Part shown: positions 21,993 to 32,452 of the stretch, in pieces | How positions within the stretch are numbered: the first letter of the stretch is position 1 | Layout: every line of letters begins with the position of its first letter | Source: Tethya wilhelma | Taxonomy: Eukaryota; Porifera; Demospongiae; Tethyida; Tethyidae | Length of the DNA: 64,000 nucleotides | NCBI GenBank assembly: GCA_964030475.1 | Contig: CAXIPT010000010.1 | Coordinates: forward strand, 192,177-256,176 | Direction: 5' to 3' | Made by a program: the position numbers and the translations under genes | Notes under the pieces: model-generated | The model's input: only the letters and a program-made list of their open reading frames with translations | Database searches by the model: none | Told to the model about the DNA's origin: nothing

Positions 21993-22017
21993 ATGGCAGA
22001 AGTTAGCAACGTATCTG
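21993..22017 (+). CDS. candidate first exon of TM2 gene 2
   Basis: ATG plus seven codons and one base (MAEVSNVS + G) before a GT at 22018. Joined to 22301, the leftover G plus AA gives Glu (NVSENDNTSELEE), so phase and composition fit. The donor GTGTTG is weak, so this is tentative. Confidence 0.35.
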
Positions 22018-22218
22018 GTGTTGCTATAAAATTGTGATGTAAAAATACATAAATTCATGTACATAACTTACTAGTCTTCCTATTAATTCACTATATCTAC
22101 AAACCACAAATGCAATCCACGAATAATGCTTTTATTTATGCCGTACAAACAAAATCATTGTTTGCACAATAGGATACATGTACATATGAACATAATGATT
22201 ACTTGGTAAAATTAATAG

Positions 22219-22258
22219 ATCATTTCTATACACACACACACACACGCACACACACACA
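22219..22258. repeat. (CA)n microsatellite
   Basis: Simple dinucleotide run with one CG interruption. Confidence 0.9.
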
Positions 22259-22300
22259 AACATGATTAATAACAAAAGTACACATTGTCAAGAGTTGCAG

Positions 22301-22359
22301 AAAACGACAACACATCTGAGCTAGAAGAAATCGATAACCATGAAATAGAAGAAAGTCAG
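22301..22359 (+). CDS. TM2 gene 2, small acidic exon
   Basis: Flanked by GTTGCAG and CAG|GTAATC. It reads NDNTSELEEIDNHEIEESQ after two phase bases and ends in phase 0, matching the phase-0 start at 23527. It encodes an acidic cytosolic N-terminus analogous to the exon at 12507-12605. Confidence 0.6.
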
Positions 22360-22397
22360 GTAATCCAATTCATCACCATAGACTGTCTTTTAGTTTT

Positions 22398-22462
22398 ATC
22401 ATACGTACGGTAGTACGTATAGTAGGAATGGGCCGACTGTCCCATTGACACAATACAAAATG
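22398..22462 (+). repeat. short repeat with a TACGTACGGTAGTACGTA core
   Basis: Nearly the same sequence occurs at 28441-28505 (ATACGTACGGTAGTACGTAT, then GTAGGAATGGGCCG, then CACAATACAAAATGTT). The core is an imperfect palindrome. It is probably a small foldback element or its remnant. Confidence 0.6.
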
Positions 22463-22625
22463 TTCATGCTTATAAACTTTCAGGGAAACAAGGCTAAGCC
22501 TTCAAATGCATTTTATAGCCTCTCCCAGACACTTTACTTACTGTATTAACCAAGAAAACTGGCAGAAAGTTTCTGGAGCACTCTGGAGAGAGCGCTGGCG
22601 AGAAGCCAAAAGAGTGCAATTTTGT

Positions 22626-22658
22626 TCTCCTTCCTTCCTTCCTTCCTTCCTTCCTTCC
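22626..22658. repeat. (CTTC)n microsatellite
   Basis: About eight tandem CCTT units. Confidence 0.9.
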
Positions 22659-23000
22659 TAACTGACTTACTTGAACGCGATTTCCAGACAAACTAAAGGC
22701 ATTGAGCCAACTTTAACTATATAGTGAGACTTCATTTCATCTGTAGTACGTCCTTTTTGACTTGTTAGCTGGCGAAAAGGCAGCAAACAAAATCTAGGCA
22801 GCTTTGAAAATCTCGATATAAAATACTGTACTTTTATTTAGCCATTTTTATGTAGGTAAAGGTCGTCAATAGACCACGTGGTTTGCAATTACTTATAATG
22901 CGCATGCGCATTAAATGTACAGTTCTGCTTTTTGTTTTCAACTAGTCTCTGCTGTATATGAATACAATTGAGCACCTTGGTGTTTAAAAAAGTGAATGAA

Positions 23001-23365
23001 CAAGTATAGTAAAAATTTTATAAAAATTAGAAGTGTAGGAATGGGCAGTGCAGTAAAAAGCAATGAAACAAGGTAAGTCTCTGAATTTCGGCACATGACT
23101 ACTTCATTTTTTGTACCCAACTCTTATACATTACTGTGTACCTACATTCTACATACTTGTTACTTTATCCAAAGTAGTGAAGTGATTGCTTGCATTGACT
23201 CATGAGCCAAATGACTGACACTATAATGATGGAATTCAAATTGCAATTGACTCATTAAATGAAGTAGTCATGTGCCGAAATTCAGAGACTTACCTTGTTT
23301 CATTGCTTTTTACTGCACTGCCCATTCCTACACTTCTAATTTTTATAAAATTTTTACTATACTTG
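23001..23365. mobile_element. MITE-M1 element in the last intron of TM2 gene 2
   Basis: Near-perfect inverted arms of about 105 bp run from CAAGTATAGTAAAAATTTTA to TAAAATTTTTACTATACTTG, around an interior of about 155 bp. It ends 160 bp before the acceptor at 23526. Related M1 copies also sit in the introns of the TM2 genes at 16994 and 54236. Confidence 0.85.
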
Positions 23366-23526
23366 TATATAATTAAGTACTCTATTCGAATTCAATACAG
23401 AATCTAACTGATAGCACAACTACCAAACAGGGTTTCATTGTAAGTTAATAGCTAGTATATAACAATAAGCATCTACAAATAAAATTCAATTACAGCATGG
23501 CATTGCATGACTTTTTCTGATAACAG

Positions 23527-24687
23527 GTTCAATACAAAACAATAAAAATAACAGTGATTATCATATCAATTCTAGCACTAGCAACATTTTTTGTCAAAGC
23601 AATACTACTTTTAACACGATATGGAGTTATAGTTAACACGGAAAATTGCGAACCATTCACAAATGAGACACTTGCATCTGGATCTACTGCTTTGCCAACT
23701 TATAAAAGCAAACCAACAACAGGCGGTTATGATTTTACCATTGCAGTTGCTGCAGTAGTAACCACGTTACGAATAATTGAATACAGTTTGCTCATTTATG
23801 GACTGGCCAAATTCATACATAAAGGCAAGAAACTAACTTTTAACATTGAGAAAATTAGAGAAATTGCTTCAAAGAATAGAAAATGGATGGTTCTAGCTTG
23901 TATTATCTTGTCTCCCTACTTTGTACTTGGTATAATAGCTATCCCTGCAATAGGCATTGTACAAGAATATGTACACTCAAGAAAGTGCAACAATGCCGGC
24001 CAACACATCAGCATTGTTTTCTTCGCTTACTGTGCAGTGAGCGTACTACGCTACAGTTGGGCTGTTGCAGCACGAGTGGGTATGATTATCAGCACTGTAA
24101 CAGTTAGCAAGCTTTGGCTAGGGAAGAATGATACTAAGACAGAAATGACTGCGCAAGTTGAAGACGGTACATGTCAAACTTGCCGTGAATTTACTCACAA
24201 TATGAACAAAGTCGAGGCACATGTAAAGGCACTAGAAATAACATACCACAACAAAGGGAAGCTAGCAAAAGCATGCAATGAAGTGTTTGAGACTTGGTTC
24301 ATAGTACCCTGGATTGACTACTTCCTGGTTGCCTCCCTTGAAGCTGGAAATGTGCTACACCCATGGCAGGATGACAATGAGGTATTCACATCTGACTATC
24401 CAAAGGTGTACTGGTTTATGTATAACATCAACCAATTGATTACACTCCTAGTGCCTTATCTTTGTGCCAAACAGCTAGAAACACGTCACAGACGATACTA
24501 CGAAGACATGGAGAAAAAAATATCTAAACTAAAATTTGGAGCCACTATGACTATTTCAAAAAATGAACGTTACAGCTTTACTCCACGAATTGTAGCTACC
24601 GGAATAAGAATTGATATAACTAGCCCACTCTATTTCCTGTTTCTGCTTGTGGGATTTTTCTTTACAGTGGTTAAAACCCTTCTTTAA
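23527..24687 (+). CDS. TM2 family multipass membrane protein, gene 2, large exon
   Basis: Starts in phase 0 after GATAACAG and stays open for 386 codons (VQYKTIKITVIIISILALATFFVKA...). Hydrophobic segments match gene 1: IIISILALATFFVKAILLL, FTIAVAAVVTTLRIIEYSLL, WMVLACIILSPYFVLGIIAI, VLRYSWAVAARVGMIISTV, WFIVPWIDYFLVASL, INQLITLLVPYLCA and PLYFLFLLVGFFFTVV, about seven in all. The cytosolic insert between the fourth and fifth segments is short (GKNDTKTEMTAQVEDGTCQTC), with no repeats. This is the cleanest member of the family in the window. Probably an integral membrane protein; neither localisation nor partner is known. Confidence 0.75.
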   Translation, partial: VQYKTIKITVIIISILALATFFVKAILLLTRYGVIVNTENCEPFTNETLASGSTALPTYKSKPTTGGYDFTIAVAAVVTTLRIIEYSLLIYGLAKFIHKGKKLTFNIEKIREIASKNRKWMVLACIILSPYFVLGIIAIPAIGIVQEYVHSRKCNNAGQHISIVFFAYCAVSVLRYSWAVAARVGMIISTVTVSKLWLGKNDTKTEMTAQVEDGTCQTCREFTHNMNKVEAHVKALEITYHNKGKLAKACNEVFETWFIVPWIDYFLVASLEAGNVLHPWQDDNEVFTSDYPKVYWFMYNINQLITLLVPYLCAKQLETRHRRYYEDMEKKISKLKFGATMTISKNERYSFTPRIVATGIRIDITSPLYFLFLLVGFFFTVVKTLL

Positions 24688-25050
24688 GCTGAACTTGCTA
24701 TGATCAATGTACACAAAAAAATAATAAGTTTCTATTTTTTACCTTATAAATACACAAACTATAGTTTTGAGTTTTAATTTGTTCACTATGCTATCAATTG
24801 TGTTGTGTTGATAATTTTATATACAGCTAAAAATGTTTGTTTTTTGCGACAAGCAAGCTATAATTGTTACCGATATTATTAATAATTTATAATCATTAAT
24901 AACTTACATGATAGGGAATATTATTGATTCAGTAGCTACATCTGCACAAGAAAAGAGTGCATGAATTCATGTCAATAAGCATAATATAATACCATAAATG
25001 CAAGTAGGGGAGAAATCTATACAAAACACAGATTTTCTAATTATAACTAT
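24688..25050. other. gene-free 3' flank of TM2 gene 2
   Basis: AT-rich, no ORF or repeat recognised. Confidence 0.4.
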
Positions 25051-25139
25051 ACAAGTAGTAAAAATTTCAAAAAATAAGCAGTGCAGGAATGAGCCGTGCA
25101 GTAAAAAGAATTGGAACAAGGAATGGTCTCAATTTTGGC
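25051..25139 (+). repeat. MITE-M1 left arm interrupted by another MITE
   Basis: CAAGTAGTAAAAATTTCAAA through CAATTTTGGCA follows the M1 left arm, then breaks at a TA. The continuation (TGACTACTTCA) resumes at 25500 after the element at 25143-25497. The right M1 arm is not found. Confidence 0.75.
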
Positions 25140-25142
25140 ATA

Positions 25143-25497
25143 CCGTACTGGTACGTTATTAGGCGCACTTCGCGTATAAGCGCACACTCAAATATAAGCG
25201 CATGCCTCGTTGTTGCTCTTGATACTTCATTGTTAAGCGCTATGATCATTTTCACTATTGACACAGGGAAAGGATCAGCTTCTAGACACGTAGACAACAC
25301 TTCACCCATAAAAAGAGTCCACACGCTCTTGCAGACAAGTTGTGCTCGAATAACGCTCTCCAAAAAATTCCGTTGCCTCCCTTTGAAACGTTGCTCACGT
25401 GGCAGCGTATCTCAATATTACGCGCATTTCGCTGTTAAGCGCCTATTTTCTTCCTGTGGAAATATAAGCGTATGCGTTTAACAACGCGCCAGTACGG
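25143..25497. mobile_element. TA-flanked MITE (CCGTACTGG ends), nested in M1
   Basis: Begins CCGTACTGGTACGTTATTAGG and ends CGCGCCAGTACGG, flanked by TA on both sides (25141-25142, 25498-25499). The interior has several inverted ATAAGCGCA / TTAAGCGC blocks. It splits an M1 arm, so it inserted after M1. Confidence 0.8.
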
Positions 25498-25792
25498 TAT
25501 GACTACTTCACACAACCTATGGCATACAAACGTAGCTAGAACAGAAAGAGATACAACATATGGCATACATAGCAAGAAAAATTCCAGGAGTAGGACTCTT
25601 TATGGCATTCATGAAATATTTGGACTGTAATTGCAATGAATGGAATAAAACTTGAAAATAAATTGCAAAACTTTGGCTCTTGACAATCTGCAAAAGTCTT
25701 ACTCTTCTAAAACTTCTTGCTACATAATATGGTACACTCATAAACACAATGATCCTTCATCTACAGCTCCTCACACACGCCCACACACACAC

Positions 25793-27197
25793 CTGGGATG
25801 GTTCAGCCTCTCTGATGGCCTGGCCACCTCCACCATCCTCTCCACTGTGCTCCTGGTCATCGTCTGCATGCCCTCAGGAGGCATACAGTCCACATAGAGG
25901 TGGTACCTCAGCAAGGCCTCTGTCTTTTGCCTGAACAATGATCAAGGAATTAACTTGAATGACAATATGCAATCCACAGAGCAAGCAAAACAATGACTAG
26001 CTTGTTTCCAGGCTCTTTTTCCTCTATATAAAATTAACAACAAAGATTCAAGCTAAGGGAGAGAGCTTGCATGGTACGTAAAATCCTGCAAATGGATCAG
26101 TGTACTCAGAAAACAATAGAAACTCTCTACTGACTTTCTATATCTAGACAACATCATTCATGTGATTCAGCACACCAAACTGTTTCCCTTCTTATAGACT
26201 TCAGCATGCAGTTACTATTCGCAAGGAAAGAGCCTGGGAACAAAACTAACCAACTGACCTTAATTGTCATGTGGGCATGAGCCACTCTACGCGCAAACAC
26301 GGTAGGATCTTCAGCTGCAAACTTGAGCCTCACTCGAGGCACCCAGTAGTCAATGTGGTCCTCACAGCCTGGTGACTCCTGGCCAGTGCTGGGAGGAGCA
26401 ACCTCGAGCTCATCATGGTCACTAACCTTCCCAACTGACTGAGTTGGGGCACCCTAAAGGAGAACACAATACACATAACAGCTATAGAGGAAAAGTAATT
26501 GTGGGATATTAAGTACTTTTATATTGTGGTTTGAGGGACTGTGCATGAGAAATATACATGAGACTGAACAATGATTATTAGTGCAGCAAAAATAGACACA
26601 GTGAGCAAAAAACAGGGAAATATTAATCTAAATGACATATATGAGTATATATGCATGGCTGCATGATACTAGCAAAACAGACTTCCTTCCCAACCCCCCA
26701 CCTGTGTCTTAGCCCCCTTGGCCTGAGGTGCTGCCCTCCTCTCCTCACTCTCACTGCCACTGCCACTACTGCTGCTGGTGGAGGAGCTAGACTCCAGTTT
26801 ACCAGAGCCTCTCTTTGAACTGGCCTCTAAGATGTGCTCTGGCACATGGACCCTCTTCACATGGTAGAGCTTGGTCTCAGGGTCATAGTCCATCATACCA
26901 ACATCCACCCATTCATACCTGCACAGGAAGGAGGGACAGCAAGGGGTTAGTAGGGGAGGTTTATGAAAGTGGGGTTGGGTGAGATTCAGTACCTTGGGCC
27001 AAGATGTGTTCTTGAGGTCGGACTCTTCTGTAGTGGAGGGAGGGGGTTGCTCTTGGTACCAGGGGACTTGTACCGACCTAAGGGAAGGAAATGAAGATAT
27101 AAGGATGAGTTTTACCCTCTCCAGTGTCATGCATAATACTTGTATTTTCTATACTTGAAAAAGTTTCCCAATGACTACCAGAAAGACCAACATCCAT
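25793..27197 (-). pseudogene. dynein 5' exon copy (module C): exons 1, a, b, c, d
   Basis: On the minus strand the exons are 27179-27197 (MDVGLS), 26993-27077 (RYKSPGTKSNPLPP...HLGP), 26702-26918 (YEWVDVGMMDYDPETKLYHV plus the Ser-rich linker), 26259-26453 (c) and 25793-25930 (d). Phases of 1, a, b and d match the gene at 60021-61726. Exon c is 195 instead of 185 bases: six extra bases are in frame (DHDELEVAPP), but four extra bases near the donor (ACAATTAAG|GT) shift the frame into exon d. No later dynein exon follows. It starts head-to-head with the TM1 remnant at 27650. Confidence 0.8.
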
Positions 27198-27649
27198 GGT
27201 TCACAACAAACAAAAATATATCACAGGTCCACAAAAAAATTTTCCTGCTATACTTTGATCCATCACAAAAACAGGAAAATTTTTACATCTCAAAATTACT
27301 GCAATAGATAAAAGGGACAACTCAAAGAAACTGAAAGTGTTTGCGTGGGGTGATGGATGGGTTTGTGTGTGGGGGAATAGAGCCTGGAGGTTTGATAGGA
27401 AATAATACATGTATTTCTTAGGCAACCGATTCATGCCCACATGAATCCGTACACTCACATCAGACATTGTATATAATTGTAATGTCCATGCACAAAATAA
27501 ATTCCTCTGATCTATATCATTATGTTTCTATGCAAGAGCTGACTTATCTGTTGGCTAGTAAAATTTTTTAGAAGAACAAACATAATGAGACTTGAAAGTC
27601 AATCAAACAAACATGGTATGACAGTCTAACCTAAAAATACACGTCACAG
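27198..27649. promoter_or_regulatory. module C intergenic copy
   Basis: Homologous to 59461-60020, including the CATGCCCACATGAAT dyad and the GTTGCC-containing block. It then jumps directly into the 3' part of a TM1 gene, so the TM1 start and about 470 codons are deleted. Confidence 0.6.
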
Positions 27650-28055
27650 CAATGCGATTGCTCTTGCTCTCTTTAAACCATACAAATCAAACATGGCAAA
27701 TACTATTGATATTATTCTTTTTTTTATTTTGAGTTTAACCTTTTATTCTATTCCCTTGGTGGATCCAGTCAGACTTGCAACGTGGCATAAATACAAAATT
27801 ATGTATGACATATTTTTGTATGCATTAGGAATATGCCACCTACTACTTGGTGTTGTTATTTTGCTCTATCCACTTCAACCCAAAAAACTCAAGCCCTTTT
27901 GTTTGTCAACCTTCCAGTAGGTGAAAAGTCAAGCAATGTTGAGTCAAAGCCCAACCCCAACTGAAGAGTCACCACTACTGTCTACTGCAAGCCACCAAGA
28001 CTACAGTCTCAGTGCTCCCACTACGATAACAATTGATATCAAAAACTTCTCGTAA
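27650..28055 (+). pseudogene. TM1 family C-terminal remnant (copy C)
   Basis: Encodes the last two membrane segments and the tail (IALALFKPYKSNMANTIDII ... TPTEESPLLSTASHQDYSL ... TIDIKNFS). There is no start, and CGA is replaced by TAG near 27918, so the tail is separated by a nonsense codon. Confidence 0.85.
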
Positions 28056-29683
28056 TCACACACAGTGGATATAACGTATTGCTGTTTATAGTGTAACTAC
28101 ATAGACAGACCAATAGTTAGTACGATGTAGATCTATAGGATAGTAGCACAAAAGATAAATTATATATTAGGAAATTGTAAAGTGTTTGGTTTGTTTAATT
28201 TCAGAATCTCAATAAATATATAGTCCCATACATTTTAATTTATCGTGCGGTGAAAAAATTTTACTTGTACTAATATCCTAACTACAGTATACCTAGTAAT
28301 AGATTCTTTCAGTATTACAATTATATTGCGCTAAAATTTTTGCTAAAAAGACCGTTCATCAACATCAGTTTGGAATGACTCGATAATTAGTAAGTATCAT
28401 ATTCGCCAATGATCTTGCACACAGGCATCACTAGCAATCATCATACGTACGGTAGTACGTATAGTAGGAATGGGCCGCCTGTCCCATAGACACAATACAA
28501 AATGTTGGCCACCATAAAANTAGTACAATGTAGCCCTGTAGTTTAGTAACACAAAAGAAAAACTATACATTAGGAAATTTTTTCCAAAAAATTGTTTCGT
28601 TTGTTTAATTTCTCAATCTTGATGTATATTGCACTAATTTCAACTTTTAATTTTATCGTGTGGAAAAAAAAGTTTTCCTGTACAAATTTTCTGATCTAAA
28701 GTACATTTTGTAATAGATTCTTTTTGTGTTACAATTTCATTTCACTAACAACTAAAAAGACTGTTCATTAGCATCAATTTGGAATGAAATAACATTTAGT
28801 ATTTAATAATTTCACCTATGATCATGCACACAGGCATCACTAGTTATCATTAGCTATAAATAGATGAAGTCAAATAAGTATAAGATGGCCACAAATCAAT
28901 TATAATTATAATTATTACTACTACTTTGATATTAACTTATGGGACCATTTGTCCATGATTAATATACATAATTATACCAAATATGTAAGAATATCTAGAT
29001 GGTTAGAGCATATCCTCTTGCAGACATGCAGTCTGTAATCAAACATTATCTAGCAATCTGAGACATTTAAGTCTCGTTTCAATCTAAAGGGACAACTCAA
29101 AAGTGGTCGCGTGGTATATGAGTGTAGGGGTTTAGAGCCGGGAGATTAAATATTTCTCAGACAACTGAGTCATGGCCACATGTATCGATACACAAACATC
29201 AGGCATTATGTATACGTTAGTGACCTAGCCTGAGGGTGACTTAGAAGCACAAAGATTGCTTGTTACAGTACCCCAAGGACAGTATACAAGTATTCTGAGG
29301 GCTTCTAAATTGCCAATAACCGTAGGCCTGCTCACTAACTGGCTTATAAAATGCATCACTTCCTTAGTAACCTACTGTGCTGTATAGTAACGTAATGTCA
29401 ATCTGTCGGAAGTTTTCAATCATTTTTGACTTGTGACGAACAAACGAAGATTCAAGTTAAACTTCAAAAGTTTTCTGGTAAAGATTGAGTTTTCTGGCAA
29501 CATAGAGACGTTTTTTGACACAGCTGCAGTAGCTACACACTCACTTGATCACGGATTTTTCCAAAATGAATCCAAGAAGGGAGTAACCAGCTCTAAGGTC
29601 AAGTGCAGGGCCATAAGGTTTGCACCTGCTAGCGTTGCAAGGTAGAGAGTCTGCTACTGAGACGATTAACATTCATTAAACCT
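28056..29683. other. TM1 3' flanks, contig join, promoter remnant J
   Basis: Two diverged copies of the TM1 3' flank meet at the n at 28520 (compare 28130-28200 with 28525-28600). A truncated copy of the TM1/dynein intergenic region follows at about 29080-29225 (ACAACTGAGTCATGGCCACATG, then CACAAACATCAGGCATT). No gene. Confidence 0.5.
28441..28505 (+). repeat. short repeat with TACGTACGGTAGTACGTA core, second copy
   Basis: Same sequence family as 22398-22462; ends just before the contig join at 28520. Confidence 0.6.
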
Positions 29684-29935
29684 CAGCGCGTGCGTAGCAT
29701 GTGCAGAGGATTACAGTAGTCGTTTTGTCCGTCTGTCCCATCGAAATCTCAAGAAAGACAGCTCTAGCAAAAAAAAGAATGGTACTTACGTTCATAAAAC
29801 TGAATGATTTTGTAAAATTACATTTTCTGCTCTCCAAAACACTGTAGTTGCTGAGATTTGAGGCTTTTGTGCTTCTTTGGGCGCTAAGCTTCGAGACCAC
29901 GCCTATTAATCTAGTGTGCGTTATCTAGAAATCTG
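29684..29935 (+). repeat. interspersed repeat R2 copy
   Basis: Runs from TAAACCTCAGCGCGTGCG through GTTGCTGAGATTTGAGGC to GTGTGCGTTATCTAG. It is the longest plus-orientation copy of R2 in the window. Confidence 0.7.
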
Positions 29936-29976
29936 AATTCAGTAATGCTCACTGCATGAAGATGCTGTTTGATCAG

Positions 29977-30009
<33 letters not shown>

Positions 30010-30014
30010 TGCTA
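29977..30014. repeat. (CTG)n trinucleotide repeat
   Basis: About a dozen CTG/TGC units with one TTG. The overlapping poly-Cys frame is not credible as a gene. Confidence 0.9.
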
Positions 30015-30838
30015 CGTTGGTCATTGTTGTTTGGCAAGTCAGACAGGAGTTGGCTGCTTTCTATGCAAGCATATTATAATGTATAGATATTTCAGTGTGG
30101 CTGGCTATTGGCTGTATGCTCCCACTGAGTATTTTGTTCCCACACCAGCTGAGCACTCTAGTAGTAGGTTAGTTATGTGTTTTGTATCAATGCTCTCAGG
30201 CTGACTGGCATAGATAGCTTCATACTAGCTACAGCTGAGCATTCAATTTGCAAGTACTACAAGCGTCAAAAGCATATTCAGTTCCTAACAGAGGTTTAAA
30301 TATTCTAACTAGGCTGACAACACCTCAATAGATCCGTAGTTGCAGCAGGCTAGAATTTGCAGGCAGACACCTCTCAGTGGACCGTGCTAGTCATAGGTCA
30401 CGCATACATGTTTAGTTGTGCATGCTAGTTAGATGCGCCGAGGCTTATGCACCTTGGTGCTTTCATTCTTTTGGTGATCATTGAACTAAACTAGTTTGCT
30501 CCTTTGTTTGCTATATAGAGCTGTTTCAGGCTTGTAGCTCACCCTTGTCTATTTTGAAGCTACACAATTCAACCCTTTTCTTTGTGAACAAATTACTGCT
30601 ATTGCAGTTCTTTTCTCTTGCAGTTAGGTCTCTATCTCTTCAGTTAGTGACCTCATTAACATATTCATGAGGTCTCTATCCCAGATGGAGACTTCATTAG
30701 CGATCAAACATCAAAGGCTGAATATTCATAAATTTTCTAGAATCATAAAGATGAATTTTACCTTCTTCAGTAAAAAGCTCATTCATGCATGCATAATATT
30801 GTATTTTTCCTAATTGGAAACAGTTTCCCAATGACTAC
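30015..30838. other. gene-free stretch
   Basis: No gene recognised. The last about 80 bases are the dynein intron 1 copy of module I. Confidence 0.4.
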
Positions 30839-31430
30839 CAGGAGGTCCAACATCCATGGTTTGCAACATATCAAATTACCATGATCTAAAAAAAATTACT
30901 CTGATATATAAAAGTATTTAATATATGACCGATACAAACAAAAATTTTTTAATTTTGCATCTCAAAATCCCGATACGTTTGATAAAAGGAACGACTGAAA
31001 GTTTTTTCGAGGGGTGATGCATCTGTCTGTGTGTGCAGCCTATAGAGCCTGGAGATTTACTAGGCATGTATTTCTTAGGGAACTGATTCATGCCCACATG
31101 AATCTATACACTAACATCAGACATTGTATACAATTGTAATGTCCGTGTACACAAAAAAATTCCTTTGATCTATATCAACATGTTTTTACAAATTTTGTAG
31201 AAAAATAAACATAATGAGACTTGAAAGTCAATCAATCAAAGATGCTATGACAATATAACCTAAAATACACGTCACAACATCACAAAACACAGAATTTGAA
31301 ATTATAAGTCATAAATCGATCTAGTCAACAACGAACAGCTTGATATAATTATTGTATAGTGTTCAAAATGATGCTTTACTGCCTTCTAGTTCTAGTTCTG
31401 GCTGCTTCAGTAAGCTTAGCTATACAATAA
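30839..31430. pseudogene. module I remnant: dynein exon 1 (-) and TM1 start (+)
   Basis: Dynein exon 1 is preserved on the minus strand at 30839-30857 (MDVGPP plus a GTAGTC donor). A TM1 start codon with signal peptide lies on the plus strand at 31368 (MMLYCLLVLVLAASVS), stopping after 20 codons. The intervening 510 bp is the shared intergenic region. Beyond 31480 the TM1 homology fades. This is the smallest complete head-to-head unit in the window. Confidence 0.75.
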
Positions 31431-31622
31431 GCTTCTCAAAGGCCAAGGTAATGTACATGTGGCAACAAAGTCATGTTTTTCAAGACTGAAAAGTAAGATA
31501 ATGTGTTATTATGATTTTGTGGCGCACCCATATGGGGATGCCAAACCTCCTCTGATGGGAGGTTATCTTCTCTTATGATCACATCACAGAATCATCCATC
31601 ACACACACACACACACACTTAC

Positions 31623-31763
31623 GGCCTGGTCTGGCTCCATCAGTAGGGGGTTGGCCCGGAGGAGGGGTGGGAGTGATACCACTGGGGGTGAGAGGGGGAG
31701 ACTCCAGCACTGGGAGGAGGGCCTTGCCTGGGACGGGCTTCTTCACACCATTGGAGTCATAGC
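31623..31763 (-). CDS. orphan Pro-rich exon
   Basis: On the minus strand, between CTCTTAG and GTAAGTG, 141 bases read YDSNGVKKPVPGKALLPVLE then SPPLTPSGITPTPPPGQPP and DGARPG without stops. GC content is much higher than in the surroundings, as in the dynein exons. I do not recognise the gene. It could be a displaced exon from the same neighbourhood as the dynein or from another gene. The splice sites are good. Confidence 0.45.
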
Positions 31764-32452
31764 CTAAGAGGGAGGGAGGGAGGGGAACACAACAGCAGAC
31801 AATGGACTAGGGTCAGGGAATAACTTCAACAGCAGCAAAATTATTACTACTAGAAAACAGAGCCAACACAAAAGGCACCGCACAGAAACTAAGTTTACTT
31901 GTTTTGTGTGTAGGATCCAATAATCATTCCATGTCGTGGCAAGGCTGCATACATGACAACTGTGTTTGGCCCTTTTGCTCATGAATAATTCAGCAAGTTC
32001 AAAGTATAACAATATTCATAAACAAAAGATAGTACTATAAGCGGTCACGTGATNTTCCATGAGAGAGTGCCTTTAATTTCACTTCAAATTAATGTTAATG
32101 AACTACATGTACTTACGGTGAAGGTTGTTAGTACAATATAATTGTAATACAGAAAGAATCTATTACTATCTACAGGTATACTATACATGAGGAAATTTAC
32201 GCAGATAAAATTTTTTTGCTGCACGAGAAAATTGAAAATTGCAAAAATTTTGAAATGTATGCCAATATTTATCGAATCAGTTGAATAATATAAAAACAAA
32301 AGAAACACCTTAGCAGAAAAACTTTCTAATGTATGGTTCAGCTTTTGTGCTACTACCCTATAGCTATGCATTGTACTACAATGGGTCTGTGTATGTACAT
32401 TATAAACTGACACTTTTTTTACAGCAACAAGTTTTTGATCCACTGTGTGTGA

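Noticed and set aside
28990..29050. tRNA-like segment (TGGTTAGAGC...GCAGTCTGTAATCAAAC), also near 34640-34690 reverse
   Set aside because: Stems do not fold convincingly; the second copy is explained by the duplicated TM1 flank.
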